Shown: positions 1 to 9,567, numbered from the stretch's first letter. The stretch: DNA of 41,692 nucleotides from Chlorobiota bacterium (GCA_013152655.1 JAADFW010000273.1:5962-47653); one strand, 5' to 3'. A program made the numbers and translations. The notes: generated by a model not told the origin, from the letters alone.

Positions 1-2
1 TA

Positions 3-392
3 TTGTTTATTTTTACAATAATAAAAATAAATGAGATGTATTTTGAGTCAAGATTAAGTGGTATTTTATTGGTGTTATTGATTATAGTTTTTGCGTCATG
101 CAAAGTAAAGCAAGGGGTTAAAACACAAGATTTACAAAATCAAAATGTTGAGAATGAATATCTTAACGATGGATTTGTAAAGGCTTTTATTGTGCAAACA
201 GATAAAACAGATGAACCCTGTGAGTTTTTAATAAAGTTAGAAAACGGAAACTTACTTGAACCTCTTGGCCTTTCTGCTGATTTTAAGAAAAACAATGAAA
301 ATATATGGTTAAAGTATATTAAACAGAGAAGGCCAGGCAGGTGTAATAATGCGCAGCCTGTTGAAATTGTTGAAATAAAAAAACGAGGATAA
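3..392 (+). CDS. hypothetical small lipoprotein-like protein
   Basis: ORF with N-terminal hydrophobic segment and lipobox-like FASC; ends at a hairpin; start may lie downstream of the first ATG. Confidence 0.5.
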   Translation: MFIFTIIKINEMYFESRLSGILLVLLIIVFASCKVKQGVKTQDLQNQNVENEYLNDGFVKAFIVQTDKTDEPCEFLIKLENGNLLEPLGLSADFKKNNENIWLKYIKQRRPGRCNNAQPVEIVEIKKRG

Positions 393-404
393 ATACTATC
401 CTCG
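384..404. terminator. hairpin terminator between convergent genes
   Basis: cgaggata-aatac-tatcctcg perfect 8-bp stem; followed by TTTTTTT when read on the minus strand; overlaps the stop codon of the plus-strand ORF. Confidence 0.7.
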
Positions 405-425
405 TCTAATACTTTTTGTAAAGTC

Positions 426-3368
426 CTATTTTACAAATATTCGTTTAACCTTAGCAAATTTAGAAGAACCAAGGTTTAATAAATAAACCCCGGGAGCGGC
501 ATAAGACATATCAAGAAAATATTCATAATTTCCATTTGTTTTAGTTACCCTGTTTTGAACCAGTGTTTGCCCCATAATATTGTGTACTGTTATTGTAAGT
601 ATTTCATTAATATTCTCATTTGTATAATTTATAAAAAAATGATTTTGCCCATCAGAAGAAACCATTAATTCACTTTTATCAAAAGCATTGTTATTTATAT
701 TTAACGGATACAGAATATTCACAAGGTAATCTTCTGTTTCGCCAAATTCTGTAGAAATGCAGGCATCATTATATACTCCGCCGGCATAATTTGTTTTTGC
801 TCTTAAAAGATGTTCTCCGTACTGAGCATCTTGAGGAACATCAAAATATAGAGTATCAATAAATACACCTTCATCATCATTGTTTGGTGCAATTCTGTAA
901 TTATTCACAACAATTTCATCTGTTTCAAACAGGAAATTATTATTGAAGTCAATCCAGATTTTAAAAAATTGGTTTCCGTGGCCTGTTGTCAGAATTAATT
1001 CATTTGAACTGCCCTGGTATAAATTAGTAATTAAACCGGTATTATCATTATAACCGTTTGTGTCACATTCAGATGTGTTATTAATTGTTCCTAATTGAAA
1101 TCCTTTTATGCCTCTGCCTAAGCTACAATCAGATACGGGCATACACAATGTTTTTGTAATTGTTGTAGTTAATTCATCATTTGTAGTATCAGCATCATCA
1201 GTTAAATGTGTATTTATTTTTAGTTGATAATCTCCAAGATTTGAAAAATTTGCAGTTGTATTAAAAGTGTATGTCATGGTAGCCAGTCGTCGTAATGATT
1301 CTTCAATCTTTTCGGTAACCGGTAATTCATTGTTTATAGTATATGAAATATCAAAGTTTGATTGATTAGTCCCACCAAAATTCTTAATAGTTACCGATAT
1401 GGATTCATTCTCAGTTAAATCTGTACCCGAAACAGGGGTTACTATTTCAACCACACCTATTTCATTTGCATGAAGGCTTGTTATAAATTTAGTTATGGTA
1501 TCGTTATCAGGATAAAGCTCGCTTGCTAATTTAGTAAATGCGGAAATTTTGTACATTTTTCCTGCCATTGAAAAATCACCAAGTGTTTCAAACGTATATT
1601 GTACACTCTCATTACTTTTTAAAGTATCAGTAAGTATTTCATTTACAATAGCATTATTATCAATCTGATAACTAACCGGAATATCGTATTGAGATTCAAT
1701 ACCAAAATTTTTAATAGTTACTGTAATTGGTTCGTTTGCTGATAAAGTGCGGTCAACCGGTTCATTTATACTTACAATGCCAACATCGTTTGAAAAGGTT
1801 GGAGACAAAGAAAAAACACCTACCTGATTTTTCCGGGTACCTTCAGCAAAATATTCCGAAATTGACCAAAAAGTCATATCATCTGTAGGGTCAATAGTCA
1901 TTTGAGAATAATCTCCATATCTGTAGTACGGATCTGACTGATATCCGTTAACTATTGTATCTTCCTGTATGGTCATAATTCCCAATTCATCGTTAGCAAA
2001 CCTGCCTGTATATCTTAATGAAGGATATAAGTTTTCACTTACTGTTGTATAAGCAAGTGCAATATTTCCATTGGCATCCATACACATATTTCCACTAAAA
2101 GCACTGTGTCCGTCAGGTTGCGTATAAGTTCCTTCCTGGTAAATTGACCAGGGTTCGCCAGAAGCCGGTTGTCTTAATTCATACCATCTTATTCCGGCGT
2201 GAGTGTCATTTCCATCAAGGTCAACAACAAAATTAAAAACAACCGAATTATATGTTGAAAATTTACGGTATTGTGCCATGAACATTATTGTAGCTTGCAA
2301 AGCGTCAATATCGCTACCTGTAGGTTGTGGTAAATTTGAAAAAGAACCCCCGTCAAATAAACCATCAAAAGGTTCGGTTTCAATAATTTGAGGTTCTGAA
2401 ATTGTTGAGCTGTCGGGGTTTTCCCAATCAACATTTATGTTCCATATTTTTAAGTGGTCAACCGATACTCCACTCCATGAATCGTCTTGCATATAAACAA
2501 TTGGGGCATTCCCGGGTTCAGGTAAAGTGTTTCCGTTGGCATTAAAGCCTAAAGGACTGTAAAAACCGCTGGTTGAAATACCGGGTAGGGGGAAACCAAT
2601 CATTTGTGCATCAGGGTCGCCTGATATTATTTTATCCCGTTCAATTGCAAATACTACTTCGCTATAACCGGCAGTACTTGAGTTTTTGTTTGCAGTAATA
2701 TAATATCCGTCAGACCAAATAGAGAATTTAGGATAATCAGGGAATGTATTTGTACTGAAATAATAAGTGTACCATCCATCGTTTACAGGATCGGGCCCCT
2801 GACAAATAGCTACTAAAAATCCGTTTAAATCGGTAAATTCAGTAATTAAAAATCTATTGGCAAACGGGTCATATAATACAATTGGGTCACCCAGTGTTTC
2901 GCCCGGGAAAATAGTTGAAAGCGAAGCGGCATTGATAAGTGGATTACCTTCTTTATCCCAAATTCTGAAAGAAGAATTCCATGCATTTATAAAATGATTT
3001 GGGCCAACTGCACCGGTAGGGTCTGTTGGTGTTGCATTTGAACTGGCAGCTTCAAAAATCAGAATAGGTTCTTTCCCTTTTACTTTATTGGCTTTAATCT
3101 GTTTTTCCCATAATGGGTCGTTGCCTTTTGGCAAACCTTTGCCCGGAACCGATTTATTGGCGCCTCTTTTTTTAGGATTAAACTCTTTTGCCCGGTTTTC
3201 AGCCGGAATAAATTTACCATTAGCAATTTGCGAAGAAATTGAAGGTATTTCAATCATAAAGTCGGCAACTTTTGTAAGGGTTGCTTTTTGTAGTTTTTCT
3301 TTTTTTTGTGCTTGTACATTAATTGTGAAAATAATTAACAACAGTAATAAGTTAGTCTTGAATTTCAT
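426..3368 (-). CDS. T9SS type A sorting domain-containing secreted protein with CARDB-like repeats and GEVED domain
   Basis: Signal peptide; two CARDB-like repeats (ITVTIKNFG...); GEVED-like FFKIWIDFNNNFLFETDE; C-terminal GVYLLNLGSSKFAKVKRIFVK sorting signal. Confidence 0.85.
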   Translation of the reverse strand: MKFKTNLLLLLIIFTINVQAQKKEKLQKATLTKVADFMIEIPSISSQIANGKFIPAENRAKEFNPKKRGANKSVPGKGLPKGNDPLWEKQIKANKVKGKEPILIFEAASSNATPTDPTGAVGPNHFINAWNSSFRIWDKEGNPLINAASLSTIFPGETLGDPIVLYDPFANRFLITEFTDLNGFLVAICQGPDPVNDGWYTYYFSTNTFPDYPKFSIWSDGYYITANKNSSTAGYSEVVFAIERDKIISGDPDAQMIGFPLPGISTSGFYSPLGFNANGNTLPEPGNAPIVYMQDDSWSGVSVDHLKIWNINVDWENPDSSTISEPQIIETEPFDGLFDGGSFSNLPQPTGSDIDALQATIMFMAQYRKFSTYNSVVFNFVVDLDGNDTHAGIRWYELRQPASGEPWSIYQEGTYTQPDGHSAFSGNMCMDANGNIALAYTTVSENLYPSLRYTGRFANDELGIMTIQEDTIVNGYQSDPYYRYGDYSQMTIDPTDDMTFWSISEYFAEGTRKNQVGVFSLSPTFSNDVGIVSINEPVDRTLSANEPITVTIKNFGIESQYDIPVSYQIDNNAIVNEILTDTLKSNESVQYTFETLGDFSMAGKMYKISAFTKLASELYPDNDTITKFITSLHANEIGVVEIVTPVSGTDLTENESISVTIKNFGGTNQSNFDISYTINNELPVTEKIEESLRRLATMTYTFNTTANFSNLGDYQLKINTHLTDDADTTNDELTTTITKTLCMPVSDCSLGRGIKGFQLGTINNTSECDTNGYNDNTGLITNLYQGSSNELILTTGHGNQFFKIWIDFNNNFLFETDEIVVNNYRIAPNNDDEGVFIDTLYFDVPQDAQYGEHLLRAKTNYAGGVYNDACISTEFGETEDYLVNILYPLNINNNAFDKSELMVSSDGQNHFFINYTNENINEILTITVHNIMGQTLVQNRVTKTNGNYEYFLDMSYAAPGVYLLNLGSSKFAKVKRIFVK

Positions 3369-3518
3369 AAGTAATAAATTAATTTGTTGGTTTGGGTTAA
3401 AAGTATTTAAAATTAGTCTTCTATAAAATTAGAGATGTTATAATATTTTGTTAAAAAAATAAGAAGTTTAAGAAAATCAGAAGTAATGAATCTTAGTATT
3501 AGTATGAGGTTAGTTTAA

Positions 3519-4688
3519 TTATATTTTATCTAAAGCTTGTTTCAAATCATTGATTAAGTCATCCTGATTTTCAATTCCCACAGAAATTCTAACCAGTGAA
3601 TCAGTAATTCCCAATTTTTCTCTTGTTTTTTCAGGAACTGAAGCATGAGTCATAGGTGCAGGCAGTTCTATTAATGATTCTACTCCGCCCAGGCTTTCAG
3701 CCAGAGCAAAATAGTTTAAGGAAGAAACAAATTTTTTAGCTTCGTTAATACCTCCGTCCAATTCAATAGAAATCATTCCGCCGAAACCTTTCATTTGTTT
3801 TTTAGCAATTTCATGCTGAGGATGGCTGGTTAAGCCCGGATAAATTACTTTTTTTACTTTTGGATGTTGATTTAAAAAATTAGCAATTTGGATAGCATTT
3901 TCGCCATGAACTTTCATTCTTGCCGCAAGTGTTTTTATTCCTCGTAATACCATATAACTATCGAAAGGAGACATAATAGCTCCTACAGAGTTTTGAATAA
4001 ACTGAATTTTTTCATAAATATCTTTATTGTTCGTCATTATTGCGCCACCAATTGAATCGCTATGTCCGTTAATATATTTTGAGGTACTGTGTAAGACTAT
4101 ATCGGCACCCAAATTGAGCGGATTTTGAAAATAGGGGCTCATAAATGTGTTGTCAACTACGGTAATAACTCCTTTACTCTTAACTGTTCGGGCAATATTG
4201 GCAATGTCAGATATTTTAAGTAATGGATTGGTTGGCGATTCTAACCAAAGCAATTTTGTATTTTCTTGTAATGAATTTGCAATATTTTCGGAATTACCCG
4301 TATTAACCAGGCTAAAATTAATATTATAATTTGGCTGAAAAACTTTTAGAAACAATCGTTGTGTTCCGCCATATAAGTCATCTGTTGCAATAACATGGTT
4401 GCCGGTTTGCAACAAAGCTAACAACAATGATGTTTCAGCAGCCATTCCCGAAGAAAAGGCCAATGCATATTTAGCATTTTCCAAAGCGGCTAATTTTGCT
4501 TCTAATGCTTTTCTGGTAGGATTTAACGATCGGGAATATTCATAGCCGGCTGTTGGAATATCAACATCTTGCCTGGCAAATGTGGTTGATAAATGAATAG
4601 GTGATATAACATCGCCACTTCCGCCTTCTTTTATATTAGGCTTTTCTCCAACATGAATTGCGTTTGTTTCGAATTTTTGATTTTTCAT
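3519..4688 (-). CDS. PLP-dependent cystathionine gamma-synthase / gamma-lyase family protein
   Basis: Cys/Met metabolism PLP family signatures: YEYSRSLNPTRKALE, SGMAAE, LHSTSKYINGHSD. Confidence 0.9.
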   Translation of the reverse strand: MKNQKFETNAIHVGEKPNIKEGGSGDVISPIHLSTTFARQDVDIPTAGYEYSRSLNPTRKALEAKLAALENAKYALAFSSGMAAETSLLLALLQTGNHVIATDDLYGGTQRLFLKVFQPNYNINFSLVNTGNSENIANSLQENTKLLWLESPTNPLLKISDIANIARTVKSKGVITVVDNTFMSPYFQNPLNLGADIVLHSTSKYINGHSDSIGGAIMTNNKDIYEKIQFIQNSVGAIMSPFDSYMVLRGIKTLAARMKVHGENAIQIANFLNQHPKVKKVIYPGLTSHPQHEIAKKQMKGFGGMISIELDGGINEAKKFVSSLNYFALAESLGGVESLIELPAPMTHASVPEKTREKLGITDSLVRISVGIENQDDLINDLKQALDKI

Positions 4689-4722
4689 CTTTACTAAATA
4701 TTTACAGATAAATAAGTGAATA

Positions 4723-5694
4723 TTACTCCATTAGGCCTTTTTCTCTCATCCAGTTATCGTTAAATAATGTTGATAAATAATTTTTTCCTGTATCGGGTAA
4801 CAGAATTACGACAACATCTTCTTTTTTTAACTTTTTTGCCAATTGCAAACCGGCATAAATAGCCGACCCGGAAGAAGAACCAACTAAAATAGATTCTTTT
4901 GCCACAAAATCTCTGGCTGTTTTATAAGCCATTTTATCACTAACGGTAATAATAGAATCGATATAATTAAAATCTACAGTTTCAGGAATAAAATCTTCGC
5001 CAATACCTTCGGTTAAATAAGAATGAACAGGCCCTTTTGTTTTATAAAAGTGATGGTAATAAATTGAGCCTTCTGTATCGGCTCCAATTACCTTAATATC
5101 AGGATTTTGTTCTTTTAAATATTTTCCCACACCTGAAATTGTTCCACCTGTTCCAATTCCGCATACAAAATGTGTTATTTTACCTTCTGTATCTTTCCAT
5201 ATTTCAGGGCCGGTTGTTTTATAATGAGTTAGAGGATTCTGTTGATTAAAATACTGATTTGGGGAAAAAGAATTAGGTGTTTCCTTAACCAGTTTTTCAG
5301 CTACTTTGTAATAACTTCTCGGGTCATCCGGGTCAACAGCAGTTGGTGTTCGAATTACTTTAGCTCCGTAGGCTTTAAGCACGTCTTCTTTTTCGCGGCT
5401 CATTTTATCGGGCATAATAAAAATAAGTTTATAACCTTTTAAGTTGCCTGCAATGGCTAAGCCTAAGCCTGTATTGCCCGAAGTTGGCTCTATAATTGTA
5501 CCACCCGGCTTAAGAAGCCCTTCTTTTTCAGCCGCTTCAATCATTTGAATAGCAATCCGGTCTTTTGAACTTCCGCCCGGATTAAAGGATTCGAGCTTTA
5601 CAAGCATGGTTGGTGTCAACCCTGTATTAATGTTGTTAAGCATTACAAGGGGAGTGTTGCCAACTCCATCAAGTATGCTTGAATAATACTTCAT
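4723..5694 (-). CDS. cystathionine beta-synthase / cysteine synthase family protein
   Basis: NPGGSSKDRIA, EPTSGNTGLGLA, GIGTGGTISGVGKYLKE, EGSI...EGIGEDFIPETVD (CBS-like). Confidence 0.88.
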   Translation of the reverse strand: MKYYSSILDGVGNTPLVMLNNINTGLTPTMLVKLESFNPGGSSKDRIAIQMIEAAEKEGLLKPGGTIIEPTSGNTGLGLAIAGNLKGYKLIFIMPDKMSREKEDVLKAYGAKVIRTPTAVDPDDPRSYYKVAEKLVKETPNSFSPNQYFNQQNPLTHYKTTGPEIWKDTEGKITHFVCGIGTGGTISGVGKYLKEQNPDIKVIGADTEGSIYYHHFYKTKGPVHSYLTEGIGEDFIPETVDFNYIDSIITVSDKMAYKTARDFVAKESILVGSSSGSAIYAGLQLAKKLKKEDVVVILLPDTGKNYLSTLFNDNWMREKGLME

Positions 5695-5745
5695 TTTAAT
5701 CGTGTTTTAAAAATTACAGATTCACAAAAATAAGTCGATTTAAAC

Positions 5746-5787
5746 AAAATGTCATTCTTAATAATGTATAAATAAGAATGACATTTT
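5746..5787. terminator. 15-bp inverted repeat hairpin between the metal island and the transsulfuration operon
   Basis: aaaatgtcattctta / taagaatgacatttt perfect stem with a 12-nt loop. Confidence 0.5.
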
Positions 5788-5816
5788 ACTAACCTTAATT
5801 TTGTGCAAAGATAAAC

Positions 5817-6170
5817 TTAAAATACCATCAATGCCATCATTCCTAACATAAAAACCGAACCTCCGACAAATGAAACAAATGTTTGCATTTGCCTGTTTCT
5901 AAAAATAGGTTTGTTAGCGATAAATTGTTCCGGATTTTTTTTAAAAACATACATACATTCGTCCGACTCAAAAGGGTATAATTGTCCCATATACTCAAAA
6001 TATTTAGCACTGTCTGAATTTACAGATTCGTGACAAACAGGATCAATTAGTACTGATGTGTTTTGGTTTCCATGCATGCCATGCATGTTATTATTATGCA
6101 TTCCGGGCATCATCATCATACAGGATGATGTAAAAAACAGGATTATTACAACTATTCCAGCTATTTTCAT
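5817..6170 (-). CDS. YHS-like domain lipoprotein with Met/His-rich segment and C-terminal TM helix
   Basis: Lipobox TSSC; MMMMPGMHNNNMHGMHGNQ; DPVCHESVNSDSAKYFEYMGQLYPFESDECMYVFKKNPEQF resembles YHS. Confidence 0.65.
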   Translation of the reverse strand: MKIAGIVVIILFFTSSCMMMMPGMHNNNMHGMHGNQNTSVLIDPVCHESVNSDSAKYFEYMGQLYPFESDECMYVFKKNPEQFIANKPIFRNRQMQTFVSFVGGSVFMLGMMALMVF

Positions 6171-6238
6171 ATTTATTCGTTTTATGGTTTATAATACAAT
6201 TGTAAACCGCATAAATTGTAATTTACCCTACTTTTAAA

Positions 6239-6266
6239 TATTCCACATTTTTGAAAATGTGGAATA
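6239..6266. terminator. perfect 12-bp stem hairpin directly after the cytochrome c gene
   Basis: attccacatttt tg aaaatgtggaat immediately downstream of the stop at 6267 on the minus strand. Confidence 0.5.
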
Positions 6267-6545
6267 CTAATTTGCCGTTTGCATAAATTCGACAACTTTG
6301 GTTATTTCATCTTTTGTAAGGTTAGCTCTTATTTGCATGTGTAAGCCAATGGTTTCCCAATCAACATCGTTGTATGCCGATGGCGACGGAATGCTGTGGC
6401 ACCTGATGCAATTTTCGCCCCATAACTGGGCACCTGATTTATTACTAACTAAAGCTGATTTATTTGAAGAACAACTGCTTACAATAAATGCTATTGCAAC
6501 AAACGTTACTAATAACATAGTTGTGATTTTATATTGTTTTTTCAT
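6267..6545 (-). CDS. small c-type cytochrome-like protein
   Basis: Lipobox VSSCSS; single heme motif CIRCH; C-terminal TKDEITKVVEFMQTAN. Confidence 0.65.
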   Translation of the reverse strand: MKKQYKITTMLLVTFVAIAFIVSSCSSNKSALVSNKSGAQLWGENCIRCHSIPSPSAYNDVDWETIGLHMQIRANLTKDEITKVVEFMQTAN

Positions 6546-6570
6546 CTGGTTATAATTTTAATTTTTAATT

Positions 6571-6647
6571 GTCAGATGGAACCGTATGATGTAAAATAAT
6601 TATTCTCGTGTGTTTAATAATTATTTTAATCATGCTTGTTTCATCAT
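6571..6647. repeat. intergenic hairpin element, copy 1
   Basis: gatggaaccgtatgatgtaaaataattatt / aataattattttaatcatgcttgtttcatc imperfect ~30-bp inverted repeat with GTGTG loop. Confidence 0.75.
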
Positions 6648-6666
6648 TTTTATTTTTTTAAATATG

Positions 6667-7827
6667 TTAAAATCCTAAAGCCCAATGTAAGAATATAGCA
6701 TTTGTTTTTGTGGTTCCCGGGCTATCATGGCCTCCTTCGCTATTTGTTGTCTGGTAGCTTAGTTTAAACACTGTTCGCCAACTTAACCAATAGTTTAATC
6801 CGTACGATATTTGAGACGCTTGTTGTTCCCATAGGGATCCTTCCGGTGTGTTAATTACAGAATATCTTCCTATAATTTCAAAATTCTTGATAATATTGCT
6901 TCCCGCCATTGTTGGCCTGTAGCTTAACTGGGCAAAATATGCATCGCTTTTGTTTTCAAAAGTGTATTGAGTTGGAATAGTTTCGCCGGGTTCAAGTTCA
7001 AAATAGTCTGCTTTGTCAACCAATGATAAGTTGTATTGTGCTTTAATATCTATAATACCATATAAAGGACTAACTTGCTTTACAAAGGTAAAGTCGCCGG
7101 CCATTAAGTTTGCTCCAGTATTTCCATACAGCGAATCATTTGTATTGCCAACTTTTCCTGAATATACAGAAAACCCTATTTCAACTGATGAGTTGGAAAA
7201 TGGCAGATAACCTATTCGCCCGCCAATAGCTTTATTGTTATTATTATCCTCAAAATTTTCAAATAATAGCATCCCGGCTTCTTCAGGTTCATTACTGCCA
7301 TCTTTTAATACAGGCCCGTTGGTTGTATAAACCGAATAGTTTAATTTTGAGCCGCCAACTGCAAATCCGCCTCGTAATTCTACGCCTATACCCGATGAAG
7401 GAGCAATGCCGTCGTGCCCGAAGCCAAGCGGCATATTCGAAAGCCTGTTAATCCATGCAGGATGAAGCCTTTCAACGAATGTTCCAAAAGGGAGTAAGAA
7501 TTTACCCATGCGAATAGTCATATAATTATTTAAAATGTACGACATGTCAGCATATTCGAAACCAACATTTACCTGGTTATTTTCTAATTCAAATTCAAGT
7601 TCCGATTCAAAAAGTAACCTGTCGGAATGTTTAAAAAGAAAAATTGGGGCAAATGTACTTCCTACATAGCTTGATTGGTTTTTGCCATTTACTGAAGTAT
7701 ATTCAAAACCTGCATGGCCGTAGCCCCGGATCATAAATTGTGTTTTACTAAACATATTTTCTTGTCCGATTAAATTATTTAAACCGGACAAGGATAAAAT
7801 GGATACAAAAATTATTAAATGTTTCAT
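6667..7827 (-). CDS. outer-membrane beta-barrel porin-like protein
   Basis: Signal peptide; repeated amphipathic strands; FLLPFGTFVERLHPAWINRLSNMPLGF; terminal aromatic ...ALGF. Confidence 0.65.
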   Translation of the reverse strand: MKHLIIFVSILSLSGLNNLIGQENMFSKTQFMIRGYGHAGFEYTSVNGKNQSSYVGSTFAPIFLFKHSDRLLFESELEFELENNQVNVGFEYADMSYILNNYMTIRMGKFLLPFGTFVERLHPAWINRLSNMPLGFGHDGIAPSSGIGVELRGGFAVGGSKLNYSVYTTNGPVLKDGSNEPEEAGMLLFENFEDNNNNKAIGGRIGYLPFSNSSVEIGFSVYSGKVGNTNDSLYGNTGANLMAGDFTFVKQVSPLYGIIDIKAQYNLSLVDKADYFELEPGETIPTQYTFENKSDAYFAQLSYRPTMAGSNIIKNFEIIGRYSVINTPEGSLWEQQASQISYGLNYWLSWRTVFKLSYQTTNSEGGHDSPGTTKTNAIFLHWALGF

Positions 7828-7852
7828 ATGTTTATAATTTAAATTTTCAGTT

Positions 7853-7932
7853 GTCAGATGTAACTTACCATGATTTTATAATCATTTTTTTGTGTGATTT
7901 TAATAATTATTAAACCATGGACGTTTCATCAT
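7853..7932. repeat. intergenic hairpin element, copy 2
   Basis: gtcagatgtaacttaccatgattttataatcat... / ...taataattattaaaccatggacgtttcatcat imperfect inverted repeat with GTGTG loop. Confidence 0.7.
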
Positions 7933-7949
7933 AAGTTTAATTTTTAATA

Positions 7950-8354
7950 TTATTTTTTAGATAAAGTCCTGAGATAGTTAACAAGCTGCCAACGCTGATC
8001 ATCAGTTAATATTTCTTTGTAAGAAGCCATAGGTGAACGGCCATTCGTCATTTTCCAAAAAATAGCTCCATCTGTTTGACTTTGAAATTTAACCGTAGTA
8101 AAATTTGCCGGTTTAGGATTTAGTGCAGCACCGGCTATTCCATCGCCTTTCCCTTTATTACCATGGCAAATAGCACATAATTGATTAAATTGTTTCTTTC
8201 CTTCTTTTGTTGCTTCCGTATTGTTTTTATACGGATTTACTAAAGCATCTGCTTCTTCAGGCGCAATCCATTCGCCGGTTTGTTGAACAGCAAAACTCAT
8301 AAAAAGTAATATTCCTAAAGAGGCTAATGAGAATTTGAAAATTTGTTTTTTCAT
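7950..8354 (-). CDS. c-type cytochrome
   Basis: CAICHGNKGKGDGIAGAALNPKPANFT; distal Met region TNGRSPMASYK; signal peptide. Confidence 0.85.
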   Translation of the reverse strand: MKKQIFKFSLASLGILLFMSFAVQQTGEWIAPEEADALVNPYKNNTEATKEGKKQFNQLCAICHGNKGKGDGIAGAALNPKPANFTTVKFQSQTDGAIFWKMTNGRSPMASYKEILTDDQRWQLVNYLRTLSKK

Positions 8355-8372
8355 AATGTTAAATTTTAATGA

Positions 8373-8738
8373 TTATTTGAATTTTATATCTTTTTGGTCA
8401 ATTCTTCTTTCAAATTGACAACATTCAGGTAGTGATTCGTAATCTTTAATTGTGGCCAGATGCATCTCCGTATCGTGACCTGTTTTTGCAATTGCCATAC
8501 TCACCCTATCCTTATTTGTTTTAGTTGAATCTAAACTTACACTGATAATTTTAGTTTTTTTATTCCAAAAAGCATGAGATACACCTTCAACTGAATATGC
8601 AGCTTTTTCAATACTTTCTTTACAGATATCACAATTTCCGTAAACTTTAAACTTAACGGTTTTGCTTGTTTGAGAATAAGCAACAGAAATTCCAATAATG
8701 TATAGGAGTAAAACAAAACTTGTAATTCTTGCTTTCAT
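8373..8738 (-). CDS. periplasmic HMA-domain metallochaperone with C-terminal CC motif
   Basis: Signal peptide; KVYGNCDICKESIEKAAYSVEGV; C-terminal LPECCQFERR; paralogous to 9568..9972 and 21941..22306. Confidence 0.8.
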   Translation of the reverse strand: MKARITSFVLLLYIIGISVAYSQTSKTVKFKVYGNCDICKESIEKAAYSVEGVSHAFWNKKTKIISVSLDSTKTNKDRVSMAIAKTGHDTEMHLATIKDYESLPECCQFERRIDQKDIKFK

Positions 8739-8762
8739 CTGTTTATAATTTATTTATTAAAT

Positions 8763-8862
8763 GTCAGCACCCGTCCCGAAACTGTTTCGGGATGAAACCG
8801 TATGAAGAGAATAATCATTATCATGTGTGTGTAATAATTATTCTAATCATGCTTGTTTCATA
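8763..8862. repeat. intergenic hairpin element, copy 3, with nested 24-bp palindromic insertion
   Basis: gatgaaaccgtatgaagagaataatcatt / aataattattctaatcatgcttgtttcat plus inserted gcacccgtcccgaaactgtttcgg relative to copy 1. Confidence 0.75.
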
Positions 8863-8926
8863 ATAAATTAAGATTTATGGTTCATAATTGAAAAAAGAAG
8901 TACATAGTAAGCGCTAAAATCAGGGG

Positions 8927-8956
8927 GTAAGAGATGGTAATATTACCATCTCTTAC
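8927..8956. terminator. perfect 30-bp palindrome, probable terminator/mRNA hairpin
   Basis: gtaagagatggtaat attaccatctcttac, directly downstream of the stop at 8966 on the minus strand. Confidence 0.6.
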
Positions 8957-8965
8957 TTTTATGAT

Positions 8966-9523
8966 TTATTGTTTAGTTCCCTGAAAACGTTTATAAATTC
9001 TTGTATTATTAGTCATTTCAATATTCATGGTGTAATCAATTGTATGATTTGCAATATTGAAACCACCGTAATGCATATCTATGCTATCGTGTTCTTCATC
9101 TAAATGATGAGCCCAGTCAATCATTCCATTTTCATCTATCATTTCATCGTTATTCATGCCTCCATTTCCCATGCCATGATGTTCGTCTGAGAGATGATGT
9201 CCATATTCCATATTGAACATACTATCGGTATAACAGAGCATGATACTGTCGCCATTGCTATACATCAACATTGAAAAAGTTGTATCTAATTCTTCACCAT
9301 AACAATGAATTTTAACAGTCTGGCTGTCAATTTTTGTAGCCACTAATGTTGCATTAGTTACAGTTTCAGTGTTTTCTGTAGTTAATGTTCCAGTATAAGT
9401 TCCTGAAATATCCGATGACTTATCATTCTGTCCATCAATATTCTGGTCATCTTTTGTACATGAAATTAGCGTGGTTATTAAAATTGACATACCCCAAAAT
9501 GCTATTTTTCTAAAGTTTCTCAT
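8966..9523 (-). CDS. His/Met/Asp-rich lipoprotein, putative metal binding
   Basis: Lipobox ISCTKDD; GHHLSDEHHGMGNGGMNNDEMIDENGMIDWAHHLDEEHDSIDMHYGG. Confidence 0.6.
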   Translation of the reverse strand: MRNFRKIAFWGMSILITTLISCTKDDQNIDGQNDKSSDISGTYTGTLTTENTETVTNATLVATKIDSQTVKIHCYGEELDTTFSMLMYSNGDSIMLCYTDSMFNMEYGHHLSDEHHGMGNGGMNNDEMIDENGMIDWAHHLDEEHDSIDMHYGGFNIANHTIDYTMNIEMTNNTRIYKRFQGTKQ

Positions 9524-9567
9524 TTTTAATTTATGATATATTCTAAACTATTTATAAAGGCCTTTTC

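Noticed and set aside
6571-6647. Hairpin element copy 1 as a conserved leader peptide (MIKIIIKHTRIII...)
   Set aside because: The reading frame is broken in copies 2 and 3, so structure rather than coding is conserved
6571-8862. CRISPR array from the three repeats
   Set aside because: Only three copies separated by whole genes, no regular spacers, no cas genes
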